A stretch of DNA of 64,000 bases from Comamonas badia DSM 17552 (GTDB lineage Bacteria > Pseudomonadota > Gammaproteobacteria > Burkholderiales > Burkholderiaceae_C), in NCBI RefSeq assembly GCF_000484635.1, contig NZ_AXVM01000002.1, positions 310,001 to 374,000 of the forward strand, in the 5' to 3' direction. The notes under the pieces are model-generated. The model did not search any database. It saw only the letters and a program-made list of their open reading frames with translations, and was not told the origin of the DNA. This document shows, one piece after another, positions 23,978-34,165 of the stretch (positions are counted from its first letter, which is position 1; every line of letters starts with the position of its first letter). Position numbers and translations under genes: made by a program.

Positions 23978-26030
23978 CGCGCCGCGACAGCAGGCTGACC
24001 AGCCATCCGGCCAGCGCCCCCACAGGGGCGCCAAAGGCTCCGGCAGAAATCGGCTCTATGCCCCACCACAGGCCCGGCACCAGCAATCCGCTGGGCAGCC
24101 ATGCGCGCGCCGCCGGGTTGTGGATCACCAGATAGTACAGCGTCAGCCCCAGGCCAACCGCCATGGCCGCAACCGCTCCGTGGCGGGTCATGCCGCGCCA
24201 GTAGATTCCAAGAATCATGGCGGGCACAAAGGTTGCGGCAGCAATCGAAAACGATGCGGCCACCAGCGGCAGGATTTCCGAGGACTTGAGCGCAGCGACG
24301 AAAGCCGCGGCCAGCGCGACGGTGAGCAAGGTGAACTTCGTCAGAATTACCCGCTGCTCCGGAGAGGCCTTGCGCCTGCCCGGCTGGAAATAGAGATCGC
24401 GCACCAGCGCATTGCTGATCGTGAGCAACAGGCCGTCCGCCGTCGAAAGAGCCGCCGCGAGACCGCCGGCCGCCACCAGGCCGGACACGACATAAGGCAG
24501 GCCGCCAATCTCGGGCGCGGCCAGCACCAGCAAGTCCGCCCCCAGCCGGATTTCGCCAAACTGCACAATGCCGTCGCCATTGACATCCTGCACCGACAGC
24601 AGGGAGGAGTCCACGCTCGCCCATTGCGCAATCCAACTGGGCAGCGCATCGAAACGGCTGCCCACGAGATGGCTCATCACCTCGAACTTCACCAGTGCCG
24701 CCAATGCCGGAATGCTCAGGTACAGAAGCGCGATGAAGACCAGCGACCAGGCCACAGAGGCGCGCGCCGCGGCAACCGTCGGCACGGTGTAGTAGCGCAT
24801 CAACAGGTGCGGCATGCCGGCTGTTCCCAGCATCAGGCAGAACAGCAATGCGATGAAATTGCGCCGTGACAGGTCGTACTGCGCCTGCTGCGTCTCGTCG
24901 CCCACCGGGTCACCGACAAACGGCTGGATGTGCCGCGGCAGCCCCCCCAGCGGCTGTGCGCGCTGCTGGTTCTCGCGCAGATCGCGTGTCCAGCGTGCAC
25001 GCGCCTCGGCCTCGTCGCGCGGCATGGCCAGCAGTTCCCGGCTGGCGGCCACGATCAGATCCACATCGGCATTGCGCGAGCGCAGCAGTTGGATGCGCTC
25101 GCGCGCTTCACGCCGCTCGCGCTCAAGGGCCGCAGGCACGTCCGCCAGGCGCTCGGCATCTTCACGCATGCGCTGTTCATAGGCGGCGATGACCTGGCGC
25201 TCGGCAGCAGACGCCAGCAGCACGCTTTCACGTTCCGCGATCTTTCCCAGTTGCTGCCCATAGGCCAGCGGCGCCATCGGGTTGCCCAGCTGCTTGTACG
25301 CGAGCCACGATACCGGGATGAGAAAAGCCAGCAGCAGCACCACGTACTGCGCCACCTGGGTCCAGGTGATGGCGCGCATGCCGCCCAGGAACGAGCACAG
25401 CAGCACCCCGCCCAGGCCCAGCATGATGCCGATTTCGAACTGCACGCCCGTGAGCCGCGAGGCGATCAGACCGACACCGTAGATCTGCGCCACCACATAG
25501 GTGAACGAGCACAGCACCGCCCCCAGGGCGGCGAGAATGCGGGGCCAGCGGCCGCCAAAACGTACCTGGAAAAAGTCCGGGATGGTATAGAGTTCCATTG
25601 CCCTGAGCGGCGGCGCAATCAGCATGGCCACGAGCACGAAGCCACCCGTCCAGCCGAGGATGTAGGCCAGACCGCCGGGGGCCCCGGGCGTACCTGAAAA
25701 TCCCTGCAGATAAAGCGCACCGGACAAACTGATGAACGATGCGGCGCTCATCCAGTCGGCAGCCGTCGCCATGCCGTTGTAGATCGGCGGAATGCGCCGT
25801 CCCGCGACGTAATACTCGGCTGGATCCGAGGTGCGGCCATGCACGCCGATGGCGGCATACGCCATCACCGTGAGAAACAGGAAGATCGGCCCTATCCAGT
25901 GCCGCGACAGGCCCTGCTGCTCGGCCCAGGCCATCGTGGCAATGAAGCCGATCAGGCCGATAACATACAGCCCCAGGATGTGGCGGATGCGGCTGCTGTA
26001 GGAGCGCTCGGCGCTGGCCGGATCAGCCAT
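23967..26030 (-). CDS. Sodium:solute symporter, large subunit (VC_2705-type)
   Basis: This 687-residue membrane protein of the SSS family has about 13 predicted membrane segments. The first core helices carry NGMATAADWMSAASFISLSG, and later ones YVVAQIYGVGLIASRLTG and GGLAAALSTADGLLLTISNA, as in acetate-permease-like members. A hydrophilic, Glu/Arg-rich segment of about 110 residues (around positions 260-370, GKIAERESV to QRAQPLGG) is inserted and looks like a coiled coil. The start was set at ATG 26030, overlapping the small-subunit gene by 8 bases. It works together with that DUF4212 protein. The substrate is probably a short-chain organic acid; this is inference. Confidence 0.88.
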   Translation of the reverse strand: MADPASAERSYSSRIRHILGLYVIGLIGFIATMAWAEQQGLSRHWIGPIFLFLTVMAYAAIGVHGRTSDPAEYYVAGRRIPPIYNGMATAADWMSAASFISLSGALYLQGFSGTPGAPGGLAYILGWTGGFVLVAMLIAPPLRAMELYTIPDFFQVRFGGRWPRILAALGAVLCSFTYVVAQIYGVGLIASRLTGVQFEIGIMLGLGGVLLCSFLGGMRAITWTQVAQYVVLLLAFLIPVSWLAYKQLGNPMAPLAYGQQLGKIAERESVLLASAAERQVIAAYEQRMREDAERLADVPAALERERREARERIQLLRSRNADVDLIVAASRELLAMPRDEAEARARWTRDLRENQQRAQPLGGLPRHIQPFVGDPVGDETQQAQYDLSRRNFIALLFCLMLGTAGMPHLLMRYYTVPTVAAARASVAWSLVFIALLYLSIPALAALVKFEVMSHLVGSRFDALPSWIAQWASVDSSLLSVQDVNGDGIVQFGEIRLGADLLVLAAPEIGGLPYVVSGLVAAGGLAAALSTADGLLLTISNALVRDLYFQPGRRKASPEQRVILTKFTLLTVALAAAFVAALKSSEILPLVAASFSIAAATFVPAMILGIYWRGMTRHGAVAAMAVGLGLTLYYLVIHNPAARAWLPSGLLVPGLWWGIEPISAGAFGAPVGALAGWLVSLLSRRVSR

Positions 26031-26343
26031 GCGACTCGCCCTCGGGGGCCGCGCCCGCTCCCATCCCTTGCTGGCGTTCAAAACGCTGCATCGCCCAGCA
26101 GTAGCCCCATGCCAGGACGATGAATACCAGCACCCCGCCCTGCGCCGCGACCCAGTAGCTGAAAGGCCAGGGGCCAACCGAAAATTGCAGATCTGCGGCG
26201 AAATAGCCCACGCCAAAAGATACCGCGGCCCACACGGCCAGCAAGGCCAGTTTCAGTCCCAGGTGGTGCAGGTCCGCCAGTGCCGGGTCCAGCGGCACGC
26301 CCACCCGCTCGGCGTCTGAGTCAGGCGTGGCGGCCGTGGGCAT
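26023..26343 (-). CDS. Sodium:solute symporter small subunit (DUF4212)
   Basis: This 106-residue protein has two membrane segments (LKLALLAVWAAVSFGVGYFA and YWVAAQGGVLVFIVLAWGYC) separated by a short loop with FSVGPWPFSYW, the DUF4212 pattern. It is always found just before the large SSS subunit and probably stabilises it. The genes overlap by 8 bases. The ppsA stop lies upstream, 22 bases away. Confidence 0.88.
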   Translation of the reverse strand: MPTAATPDSDAERVGVPLDPALADLHHLGLKLALLAVWAAVSFGVGYFAADLQFSVGPWPFSYWVAAQGGVLVFIVLAWGYCWAMQRFERQQGMGAGAAPEGESHG

Positions 26344-26364
26344 GCTCGGCGTGGGCCGGTAGCG

Positions 26365-28755
26365 TCAGCGGGCGAGCTGTTGCCAGGTAGCGACCACGGT
26401 GTCGGGATTGAGCGAGATCGAGACGATCCCCTCGTCGGCCAGCCATTGCGCAAAATCCGGATGATCACTGGGGCCCTGTCCGCAGATGCCCACGTATTTG
26501 CCCTGCGTCTTGCAGGCCGCAATCGCCTGTTTGAGCAAGGCCTTCACGGCCGGATCGCGCTCGTCAAAGTCATGCGCCAGCAGTTCCAGCCCGGAATCGC
26601 GGTCCAGCCCCAGCGTCAGCTGCGTCAAGTCGTTGGAACCGATCGAAAAGCCGTCGAAGTATTCGAGGAATTCGTTGGCCAGGACGGCATTGCTGGGCAC
26701 CTCGCACATCATGATGGTCTTGAGGCCGTTCTCGCCACGCTTGAGACCGTGCTGCGCGAGCAGTTCCGTGACCCGCCCGGCCTGACCAAGCGTGCGCACG
26801 AAAGGCACCATCACCTGCACATTGGTCAGGCCCATCTCGCCACGCACGCGCTTGAGCGCATCGCATTCCATCGCAAACGCTTCGGCGAAATCTTCGCTGA
26901 TGTAGCGCGCCGCACCGCGAAAGCCCAGCATCGGATTTTCCTCGTCGGGCTCGTAGCGGCTGCCGCCGATGAGCTTGCGGTACTCGTTCGACTTGAAATC
27001 CGACAGGCGCACGATCACGGGCTTGGGCCAGAACGCGGCCGCGATGGTGGCCACGCCTTCGGCCACCTTGTCCACGTAGAACGCGCGGGGCGAAGCGTGG
27101 CCGCGTGCCACGCTTTCGACGGCCTTCTTCAGGTCGGCATCGACGGCCGGATAGTCCAGAATGGCCTTGGGGTGCACCCCGATGTTGTTGTTGATGATGA
27201 ATTCCAGCCGCGCCAGGCCCACGCCCTCGTTGGGCAGCTGGGCAAAGTCGAACGCCAGCTGCGGGTTGCCCACGTTCATCATGATCTTGGTCTTGATGGC
27301 AGGCATCTCGCCGCGCTGCACTTCGGTCACTTCGGTTTCGAGCAGGCCGTCGTAGATCTTGCCGGTATCACCCTCGGCACAGCTCACGGTGACCAAGGTG
27401 CCTTCCTTGAGCAAATCGGTCGCATCGCCGCAGCCGACCACGGCCGGGATGCCGAGCTCGCGCGCGATGATGGCCGCGTGGCAGGTGCGCCCGCCCCGGT
27501 TGGTGACGATGGCCGAGGCCTTCTTCATCACCGGCTCCCAGTTCGGGTCGGTCATGTCGGTGACCAGCACATCACCCGCCTGCACCTTGTCCATCTCGCG
27601 GATGTCGTGCACCAGGCGCACCGGGCCGGTGCCGATCTTCTGGCCGATGGCGCGCCCTTCCACCAGCACGGGGCCGGTGCTCTTGAGCTTGAAGCGCTGC
27701 TCGGCCTGGCCCTTGGACTGGCTCTTCACCGTCTCGGGGCGGGCCTGCAGGATGTAGAGCTGCCCGTCGGTGCCGTCCTTGCCCCATTCAATGTCCATGG
27801 GGCGGCCGTAGTGCTGCTCGATCGTGAGCGCGTAGTGCGCCAGCTGCTGCACCTCGGCGTCGGTGAGCGAATAGCGGTTGCGCTGTTCGGTGGCCACGTC
27901 CACGGTCTTGACCAGCTTACCGCTTGCTGCCTTTTCCTCGGGCGTGGAGAACACCATCTGGATCAGCTTGCTGCCGAGGTTGCGGCGGATCACGGCCTGG
28001 TTGCCTGCCCTGAGCATGGGCTTGTGCACGTAGAACTCGTCGGGGTTCACCGCGCCCTGCACCACCGTCTCGCCCAGGCCGTAGCTGCTGGTGATGAAGA
28101 CGACCTGATCAAAGCCGCTCTCGGTGTCGATGGTGAACATCACGCCAGCTGCACCGAGATCGGAGCGCACCATGCGCTGCACACCGGCCGAGAGCGCCAC
28201 CACGTCGTGCGCGAAGCCCTTGTGCACGCGGTAGCTGATGGCGCGGTCGTTGTACAGCGAAGCGAACACTTCCTTCATCTTGTGCAGCACATCCTCGATG
28301 CCCACGACGTTCAGGAAGGTCTCCTGCTGGCCGGCAAAGGAAGCATCGGGCAGATCCTCGGCCGTGGCCGAGCTGCGCACGGCGAAGCTGGCCTGCGCAT
28401 TGCCAGCGCTCAAGGTGGCGAAGGCGACGCGTACGGCCTGTTCCAGATCTTTCGGAAAGGGCTGGTTCTCGACCCAGCCGCGGATTTCGGCGCCGGCCGC
28501 CGCCAGCGCGCGCACGTCGTCCACGTCCAGCCTGGCCAAGCGATCGCTGATGCGGCCGTGCAGGCCTTCGTGTTTCAGGAACTCGCGAAACGCGTGCGCC
28601 GTGGTGGCAAAACCCGTGGGCACGCGTACCCCTTGGGGCAATTGCGAAATCATCTCGCCAAGGCTGGCGTTCTTGCCGCCAACGACCTCGACGTCGGTCA
28701 TCCTCAGGTTTTCAAACGGTACGACCAGGGCGGTCGCCTCAAAGCGTGCAGACAT
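26365..28755 (-). CDS. ppsA: Phosphoenolpyruvate synthase
   Basis: This 796-residue enzyme makes PEP from pyruvate and ATP for gluconeogenesis. It has the N-terminal ATP-grasp pyruvate-binding domain ([20 protein letters not shown] and [20 protein letters not shown]), the swivelling phosphohistidine domain with His426 in [20 protein letters not shown], and the C-terminal TIM barrel with [11 protein letters not shown] and the active-site Cys of [11 protein letters not shown]. The start is ATG 28755. It is divergent from its regulator gene ppsR, with a 172-base gap holding both promoters. Confidence 0.97.
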   Translation of the reverse strand: MSARFEATALVVPFENLRMTDVEVVGGKNASLGEMISQLPQGVRVPTGFATTAHAFREFLKHEGLHGRISDRLARLDVDDVRALAAAGAEIRGWVENQPFPKDLEQAVRVAFATLSAGNAQASFAVRSSATAEDLPDASFAGQQETFLNVVGIEDVLHKMKEVFASLYNDRAISYRVHKGFAHDVVALSAGVQRMVRSDLGAAGVMFTIDTESGFDQVVFITSSYGLGETVVQGAVNPDEFYVHKPMLRAGNQAVIRRNLGSKLIQMVFSTPEEKAASGKLVKTVDVATEQRNRYSLTDAEVQQLAHYALTIEQHYGRPMDIEWGKDGTDGQLYILQARPETVKSQSKGQAEQRFKLKSTGPVLVEGRAIGQKIGTGPVRLVHDIREMDKVQAGDVLVTDMTDPNWEPVMKKASAIVTNRGGRTCHAAIIARELGIPAVVGCGDATDLLKEGTLVTVSCAEGDTGKIYDGLLETEVTEVQRGEMPAIKTKIMMNVGNPQLAFDFAQLPNEGVGLARLEFIINNNIGVHPKAILDYPAVDADLKKAVESVARGHASPRAFYVDKVAEGVATIAAAFWPKPVIVRLSDFKSNEYRKLIGGSRYEPDEENPMLGFRGAARYISEDFAEAFAMECDALKRVRGEMGLTNVQVMVPFVRTLGQAGRVTELLAQHGLKRGENGLKTIMMCEVPSNAVLANEFLEYFDGFSIGSNDLTQLTLGLDRDSGLELLAHDFDERDPAVKALLKQAIAACKTQGKYVGICGQGPSDHPDFAQWLADEGIVSISLNPDTVVATWQQLAR

Positions 28756-28927
28756 GGGAAAGCTCCAGAAGTTGAAACCGGGTCTGCCGCCGCGCCCTCG
28801 AAAACGGGCAGGCAAGCGCCCATGCAGCCTGCAAGGCTTTGTCGTTGGAGTTGTGGGCCAGCGTGCTGCATGGTGAGAAACAGGAATAATCGGGCGATTG
28901 TAGGCGCTGCCCAGGCCGCGCCACCCC

Positions 28928-29776
28928 ATGCCCAATCCGCACCCCACCGAACGCATGAACGCCCGCACCGTATTTTTCGTCTCCGACGGCACCGGCATCA
29001 CCGCCGAGACCTTTGGCAACGCCATCCTGGCCCAGTTCGACATCGAGCCGCGGCGCGTGCGCCTGCCCTTCATTGACTCGGAAGACAAGGCCCATCAGGT
29101 GGTACGCCAGATCAACCACACGGCGGAAGTCGAGGCGCGCAAGCCCCTGGTGTTCACGACGCTGGTGGATATGCAGGTGCTGAAAGTCATCCGCGAAGGC
29201 TGCAAGGGCATGATGCTGGACATGTTCGGCACCTTCGTGCAGCCGCTGGAAGACGAGCTGGGGATCAAGAGCCACCACCGCGTGGGGCGGTTTTCGGACA
29301 TCAGCCAGAACAAGCAGTACCACGATCGCATCGAAGCCATCAATTTCAGCCTGGCGCACGACGACGGCCAGACGCACGACGACCTGGCAGGTGCCGACGT
29401 GATCCTCGTCGGTGTCTCGCGCAGCGGCAAGACGCCGACCAGCCTCTACCTGGCGATGCAGCATGGTCTGAAGGCGGCCAACTACCCCCTGATTCCGGAA
29501 GACTTCGAGCGCAAGCAGCTGCCGCCGGCGCTGATGCCGTTCCGCAAGAAAATCTTCGGCCTGACGATCAGCCCCGAGCGCCTGTCGGAGATCCGCAGCG
29601 AGCGCCGCCCCGGCTCGCGCTACGCCAGCCTGGAGAACTGCCGCGCCGAGGTGCATGAGGCAGAGTCCATGATGCGCCGCTCGGGCATACGCTGGCTGTC
29701 GTCCACCACCAAGTCGATCGAGGAGATCGCCACCACCATCCTGCAGGAAATACGGCCTGAGCGGCTGAGCTATTGA
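28928..29776 (+). CDS. ppsR: PEP synthase regulatory protein (bifunctional kinase/pyrophosphorylase)
   Basis: This 282-residue DUF299-family protein inactivates PEP synthase by ADP-dependent phosphorylation of a Thr near the catalytic His and restores it by Pi-dependent cleavage (known for E. coli PpsR). Seen here are [20 protein letters not shown] near the start, a P-loop [15 protein letters not shown] (near residues 162-176), and [18 protein letters not shown] at the end. ATG 28955 (MNARTVFF) is an alternative start. It is divergent from ppsA, as in many proteobacteria. Confidence 0.95.
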   Translation: MPNPHPTERMNARTVFFVSDGTGITAETFGNAILAQFDIEPRRVRLPFIDSEDKAHQVVRQINHTAEVEARKPLVFTTLVDMQVLKVIREGCKGMMLDMFGTFVQPLEDELGIKSHHRVGRFSDISQNKQYHDRIEAINFSLAHDDGQTHDDLAGADVILVGVSRSGKTPTSLYLAMQHGLKAANYPLIPEDFERKQLPPALMPFRKKIFGLTISPERLSEIRSERRPGSRYASLENCRAEVHEAESMMRRSGIRWLSSTTKSIEEIATTILQEIRPERLSY

Positions 29777-29784
29777 CGGGCGCA

Positions 29785-29799
29785 GTGACTTTCGGCACT
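29785..29799. repeat. 15-bp repeat GTGACTTTCGGCACT, copy 1
   Basis: This exact 15-base sequence lies 56 bases before the response-regulator start and again at 32433-32447 across the stop of the histidine-kinase gene. The two copies bracket the two-component pair. Confidence 0.7.
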
Positions 29800-29854
29800 T
29801 GGCAGGGAGAGGCAATTGACGTCACATAAGAAACCCTTCAGGACGACGCCCCTC

Positions 29855-30589
29855 ATGATCCCCACCCATTCCGAGGCATTCGCCTCCGTCGACAGGCGCC
29901 CTGCGCCGCGCGGTGCGGGGCGCGACCCATGCGCCATCCTTCTGGTGGACGACCACGAGCTGGTGCGCCTGGGGTTTCGGGCCCTGCTGGCGGAGCAGCC
30001 GCGCGAAGCGGGCCAGCCGGCGCTGGCCATCCACGAAGCGGACACGCTCGCCCAGGCCCTCGCGCTCTACCAGGGCAACGCAGCCGACATCGCCGTCGTG
30101 GTGCTGGATCTCACGCTGCGCGACAGCCACGGGCTGGATACGCTGATCGCCCTGCGCCAGGCCTGTCCGGATGCCACGGTGGTGGTGCTTTCGGGCACGG
30201 CAAGTCCGTCGACGGCCCGCGATGCACTGGCGCTCGGCGCGGTCGCGTTCTTCCCCAAGACCGGCGATCTCAGCCACATGCTGGAATTCGTGCGCACCTG
30301 CGCGCTGCGGGGTGCGCAGGCTGCGCAGCGGATGCAGTGTGCGCCCCTGCATTCCTGCGACAGCCTGACCCGCCTGGCCACCTCGCCAGACCCGATGGCA
30401 GATGCGGGCAGCCAGCTCACCGCGCGCCAGCTGCAGACTCTGCAATGGGTGCTGGAAGGCAAGTCCAACCGGGAAATCGGCGAGATCACCTGCCTGTCGG
30501 AGGGCACCGTGAAAAACCACGTCTCCATGCTGCTGCTGTCGTTTGCCGTGCGCTCGCGGGCGCAGCTGATCGCCAAATTGCGCGGCTGA
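29855..30589 (+). CDS. LuxR-family response regulator
   Basis: This 244-residue protein has a receiver domain with the acidic pair Asp32-Asp33 (ILLVDDHELVRLGF), phosphoacceptor Asp85 (VVVLDLTLRDSHG), and Lys in FFPKTG. A LuxR/NarL-type HTH follows at about 185-244 (LTARQLQTLQWVLEGKSNRE and VKNHVSMLLLSF). The start ATG 29855 has AGGACG upstream; the open frame back to 29816 is less likely. The hybrid histidine kinase follows after 23 bases, so they form a cognate pair. Target genes are unknown. Confidence 0.9.
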   Translation: MIPTHSEAFASVDRRPAPRGAGRDPCAILLVDDHELVRLGFRALLAEQPREAGQPALAIHEADTLAQALALYQGNAADIAVVVLDLTLRDSHGLDTLIALRQACPDATVVVLSGTASPSTARDALALGAVAFFPKTGDLSHMLEFVRTCALRGAQAAQRMQCAPLHSCDSLTRLATSPDPMADAGSQLTARQLQTLQWVLEGKSNREIGEITCLSEGTVKNHVSMLLLSFAVRSRAQLIAKLRG

Positions 30590-30612
30590 TCCTTGCCGGC
30601 CAGCCCGCACCC

Positions 30613-32436
30613 ATGGCGATCACTGCAGATCCACCGCCCGCCAGCCAGGCCGCCGGCGACCGGCTGGAGCGGCTCGTCCTGCGCGAACAGGTGGCGATGC
30701 TCTACTCCACGATCCGCGCAGCCACGCTGGGCGACGCGCTGCTGGCGCTGACCTTCGGCGCCGCCATGTACTGGCAGGCACCGCACTGGCTGGTGCTGGC
30801 CTGGATGCTGCTGCACCTGTACAACACCTCGCGCCTGCCGGTGCTGACGGCGTACTTCAAGGACCAGGCCGCGGACGGACACCTGACGCATTGGGCCGAC
30901 ACCTATTGCCGCGAACTGCGTCTCAACAGCATCACCTGGGGGCTTGCGCCCCTGCTGTTCCTGCCGGACACCCTGCCGCTGACGGCATTGATGATGCTGA
31001 TCATGATGGGTTTGTGCGCGGCCGGGGTTTCGGCGGTCTCGCCGCTCAGGCGCGCGGCCTGGAACTATCTGCTGCCGATGATGCTGTGCCTCACGCTGGC
31101 GCTGCTGCTGCGTCCCAGTGTGATGAATGCCGTCCTGGCGGTCTGTTGCCTGATTTTTCTGGGCTCGGTGCTGCGCTTCGCCGGGGCCCAGTCGGACTTG
31201 ATGGCGCAATCGCTGCGCTCACGCTTCGAGAAGGAAGCCCTGGCGGAGCAGCTCGCGGCGCAGGTGAAGGCCACCGAGGAGGCCAGCCGGCAAAAAACGC
31301 GCTTTCTTGCCTCGGCCAGCCATGACCTGCGCCAGCCCCTGCACGCCATCAGCCTGCTGGGGGCCGCGCTGCAGCACCAGCTGCACGGGCAGCCCGCCGG
31401 CATCAACGCCGATCGCCTGATGCAGGCGGTGGGCACGCTGGGCCATTCGCTCGATTCGATGCTGGACATCTCGCGTCTGGATGCCGGCGTGGTCGCCACC
31501 GAACGCCGGCCGATCGCACTGCAGGATCTGTTCCAGTCGCTGAACCAGAGCTTCGTGGACGCCGCCAGCGAAAAAGAGCTGGCGCTGCGTGTCCGCGCCA
31601 CCGGGCTCTGGGTCGACAGCGACCCGCAACTGTTGCTGCGCCTGCTGTCCAATCTGATCGACAACGCGATCAAATACACCGCGCGCGGCGGGGTGCTGGT
31701 GCTGGCGCGCCAACGCCGGGGCCAGGCCTGCATCGAAGTGCACGACACCGGCATCGGCATCGCGCCAGAGCAGCAAAAGCTTATCTATCAGGAGTTCTAC
31801 CAGGTCAACAACCCGGGGCGCGACCGCGCGCTGGGCCTGGGGATAGGGCTGTCCATCGTCGCCCGGCTGTCGCAGTTGCTCGGTCATCGCCTGCAGCTCG
31901 ATTCCAGCCCCGGGCGCGGCAGCAGGTTCCGGCTGCACCTGCCGCTGGCACAGGCGCCCGTTGGCATCGACCTCGCCTTGGCGGCGGCGGTCACCCACTA
32001 CACGCCTTCGCTACCGCCGCCTGCGCGGCCCATCCTGATCCTGGACGACGAAGCCGACGTGCGCATCGCCATGTGCGAGTTGCTGCTCAGCCACGGGGTG
32101 CAGGCCCGGGCCGCCAGCACCGAAGCCGAGGCGGCCGCCATGCTGCAGGCAGCACAGGCGAGGGGTCAGCCGTTTGGGCAATTGATTTGCGACCTGCGGC
32201 TGGCGCACGGCGTGGATGGACTGCGCTGCGGTCTGGCGCTGGCGCGGCGCTTTGCCCCACTGGCGCTGCTGCTCGTCACCGGCGAGACCGCGCCCGAACG
32301 GCTGCGCTACGTGCGCGCCGCCGGCGTGCCCGTGCTGTTCAAGCCGGTGAACACGCAGCAGCTGCTGGCGGCGATCAGTGCGCAGCCCACGCCCGTGGGC
32401 AATACAAACGGAAACACTTCTGCCGCGCTTGCGTGA
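30613..32436 (+). CDS. Hybrid sensor histidine kinase
   Basis: This 607-residue protein has several N-terminal membrane segments (about residues 40-200) without a large periplasmic domain. A HisKA domain follows with His237 in SASHDLRQPLHAI, and a HATPase domain with the N box LLSNLIDNAIKYT and G boxes VHDTGIGI and LGLGIGLSIV. It ends in a receiver domain with DDEAD and phosphoacceptor Asp527 (ICDLRLAHGVDG). The DLRQPLHA motif places it with kinases paired to LuxR-type regulators. It phosphorylates the upstream regulator and, through its own receiver, may fine-tune the signal. The stimulus is unknown. Confidence 0.9.
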   Translation: MAITADPPPASQAAGDRLERLVLREQVAMLYSTIRAATLGDALLALTFGAAMYWQAPHWLVLAWMLLHLYNTSRLPVLTAYFKDQAADGHLTHWADTYCRELRLNSITWGLAPLLFLPDTLPLTALMMLIMMGLCAAGVSAVSPLRRAAWNYLLPMMLCLTLALLLRPSVMNAVLAVCCLIFLGSVLRFAGAQSDLMAQSLRSRFEKEALAEQLAAQVKATEEASRQKTRFLASASHDLRQPLHAISLLGAALQHQLHGQPAGINADRLMQAVGTLGHSLDSMLDISRLDAGVVATERRPIALQDLFQSLNQSFVDAASEKELALRVRATGLWVDSDPQLLLRLLSNLIDNAIKYTARGGVLVLARQRRGQACIEVHDTGIGIAPEQQKLIYQEFYQVNNPGRDRALGLGIGLSIVARLSQLLGHRLQLDSSPGRGSRFRLHLPLAQAPVGIDLALAAAVTHYTPSLPPPARPILILDDEADVRIAMCELLLSHGVQARAASTEAEAAAMLQAAQARGQPFGQLICDLRLAHGVDGLRCGLALARRFAPLALLLVTGETAPERLRYVRAAGVPVLFKPVNTQQLLAAISAQPTPVGNTNGNTSAALA

Positions 32437-32447
32437 CTTTCGGCACT
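32433..32447. repeat. 15-bp repeat GTGACTTTCGGCACT, copy 2
   Basis: This is the second exact copy of 29785-29799, overlapping the histidine-kinase stop codon. A 262-base non-coding stretch follows, in which I see nothing else of note. Confidence 0.7.
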
Positions 32448-32698
32448 GTCGCCCTCCGACACCGCCTGCGATGCTGCAGACAAAGCACGGACAAGAGGGT
32501 TGGAGAGAGGTCAGCACCCAAACGCTGCATAAGCACAAGCGGCGAGCCATCGTGGCAATCGCCGGGCCATCCTCCTGGTGGGCAAGATGGCTTTGCGTCG
32601 CAGGCCCACGGTTCTCGGGCATGCAGCGATTCACGGGCCAGCAACGTCTGGCCCTTTTTTTGCTCGGATCAACGCCGGACGCGGACAGGCACGTCGTG

Positions 32699-32947
32699 CT
32701 ACTGCCGCAGAAAATCGATGACGATGGCACCCTGCTCGCGCTGGCGGTATTCGATGGCCACGCCGTCGCCATAGCGCATCTCGATCTGGCTGAGCAGCGG
32801 CAGCGGGTCGTGGTCGTTCATGAAGCGCATGGTTTCGCCGGGATGCAGCGCATCCAGCGCGCCGAAGATCGCCGAATGGCGAAAGCGCCGGGCAATGCCG
32901 CGGGCATCAAACGGGTAGATCGCTTCGGCAGTGGTGTGGTCGTGCAT
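32699..32947 (-). CDS. DUF2249 domain protein
   Basis: This 82-residue protein matches the DUF2249 pattern of small TusA-like folds: IYPFDARGIARRFRHSAIFG, ALHPGETMRFMNDHDPLPLL and a final GAIVIDFLRQ. Such proteins often occur with Fnr-type regulators or nitrogen-oxide metabolism; no such neighbour is present here. The start is ATG 32947; a TTG three codons upstream is less likely. No partner or reaction is known. Confidence 0.8.
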   Translation of the reverse strand: MHDHTTAEAIYPFDARGIARRFRHSAIFGALDALHPGETMRFMNDHDPLPLLSQIEMRYGDGVAIEYRQREQGAIVIDFLRQ

Positions 32948-33039
32948 GGGAATCAAAAGTGCATTGAAAATGACACTTCAGTGTACGGCGCCGCCCTGGT
33001 GCAAGCCAGTCTCGGCCCTGCTGCAAACGCGGGCAAGCA

Positions 33040-33981
33040 TCAAGCCTGCGCCATGAAACGGCGCAGGTGCGGCAGCGCGGCCTGCGCGGCCCTCCGGCCC
33101 TCTTCGATCGCTTCGGCCGAGCGGTGAAAATCGAGCAGGCCCAGATGCGCCAGGCTCGGGCTGATGACCAATTCCGGCGGATCACCCGCCATGCGGCTGC
33201 GCGTGATGCGCATCTGCATGATGGCCACGCTGGTCATGACGACATCCAGCACCGAAGGCGTCTTGGGCCCGTGCCTGGCATCATGGGACGGCAGCCACTG
33301 GCGCAGGCGCGTTTTCCAGCCCGCGGGCGGCGCCGGCTCCGCGTCGGCGTCAGGCTCGGCGGCTTGCGGCTCGGCCATGGGTTCTTCCACCGTCAGCGGC
33401 TGCATGTGGCGCTGCAGAATGTCGGCGTTCAGGTCCACCGCAATCACGATGTCCGCCCCCATCGCGCGCGCCAGCGACGTGGGCACCGGGTTCACTATGC
33501 CGCCGTCCACCAGGATGCGGCCATCCTCGCGCTGTACCGGCGTGAAGAGTCCTGGCAAGGCAATCGAGGCACGCACCGCGTCGGCGATCGAGCCCTCGCG
33601 CAGCCAGACCTCGGCGCCGGAATGCAGGTCGGTGGCCACCGCGGCGAACGGCACCGGCGAGGCTTCGATGCCGAAATCGGCGAAATTGCGGCGCCAGAAG
33701 GCGATCAGCTTCTCGCCCTTGAGCATGCCGCCCGAAAGATTGAAGTCCATGAAGCCAAAGACCTCGCGCATGCCCAGGCTCTGCACCCATTGGGCAAAGC
33801 GCGGCAGTTCGCCCGCCGCATAGGCCGCGCCGACGAGTGCGCCTATGGACGCACCGCAGACCACGTCGGGCCGCAAGCCCTCTTCCTCCAGCACTTGCAG
33901 CACACCAATGTGCGCCCAGCCGCGCGCCGAGCCACTGCCCAGCACCAGACCAAGACGAGGGGCGCGGCGCGCGAGCGTCAT
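33040..33981 (-). CDS. Patatin-like phospholipase (RssA-type)
   Basis: This 313-residue protein has the patatin features: the oxyanion loop GSGSARGWAHIG at residues 15-26, the nucleophile elbow GASIG with Ser45, and the catalytic Asp159 in LVDGGIVNP. It probably hydrolyses acyl esters of lipids in the cytoplasm. A hydrophilic, Glu/Pro-rich insertion (about residues 195-225) and a C-terminal helical part follow. The start is ATG 33981, chosen because family members begin a few residues before the oxyanion loop. It stands downstream of the PEP-CTERM gene, separated by a terminator. Confidence 0.9.
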   Translation of the reverse strand: MTLARRAPRLGLVLGSGSARGWAHIGVLQVLEEEGLRPDVVCGASIGALVGAAYAAGELPRFAQWVQSLGMREVFGFMDFNLSGGMLKGEKLIAFWRRNFADFGIEASPVPFAAVATDLHSGAEVWLREGSIADAVRASIALPGLFTPVQREDGRILVDGGIVNPVPTSLARAMGADIVIAVDLNADILQRHMQPLTVEEPMAEPQAAEPDADAEPAPPAGWKTRLRQWLPSHDARHGPKTPSVLDVVMTSVAIMQMRITRSRMAGDPPELVISPSLAHLGLLDFHRSAEAIEEGRRAAQAALPHLRRFMAQA

Positions 33982-34090
33982 CGGATCACGTCCTCCGAGG
34001 GGTTGAACAAGGCCGTCCCGGTGGACAGGCAATCCGCGGCATCGCGGCGGGACAGCATGAGGGCGGTCATGCGGGGATCATAGAACGGCA

Positions 34091-34121
34091 AAAGGGTTGC
34101 AGTGCGCCACTGCAACCCTTT
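34091..34121. terminator. Strong hairpin terminator below the PEP-CTERM gene
   Basis: Perfect 14-bp arms AAAGGGTTGCAGTG and CACTGCAACCCTTT with a three-base loop; on the minus strand T residues follow. It ends the transcript of the gene at 34166-34825. Confidence 0.85.
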
Positions 34122-34165
34122 GTCTGCCTTGCCGCGCGCCGCTTTCCAGCGCCGGCCCCCAATGA

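Noticed and set aside
26380-29076. Plus-strand open frame of 898 codons
   Set aside because: It is antisense to ppsA, which has all catalytic motifs; the frame is His/Ala/Gly-rich and not protein-like.
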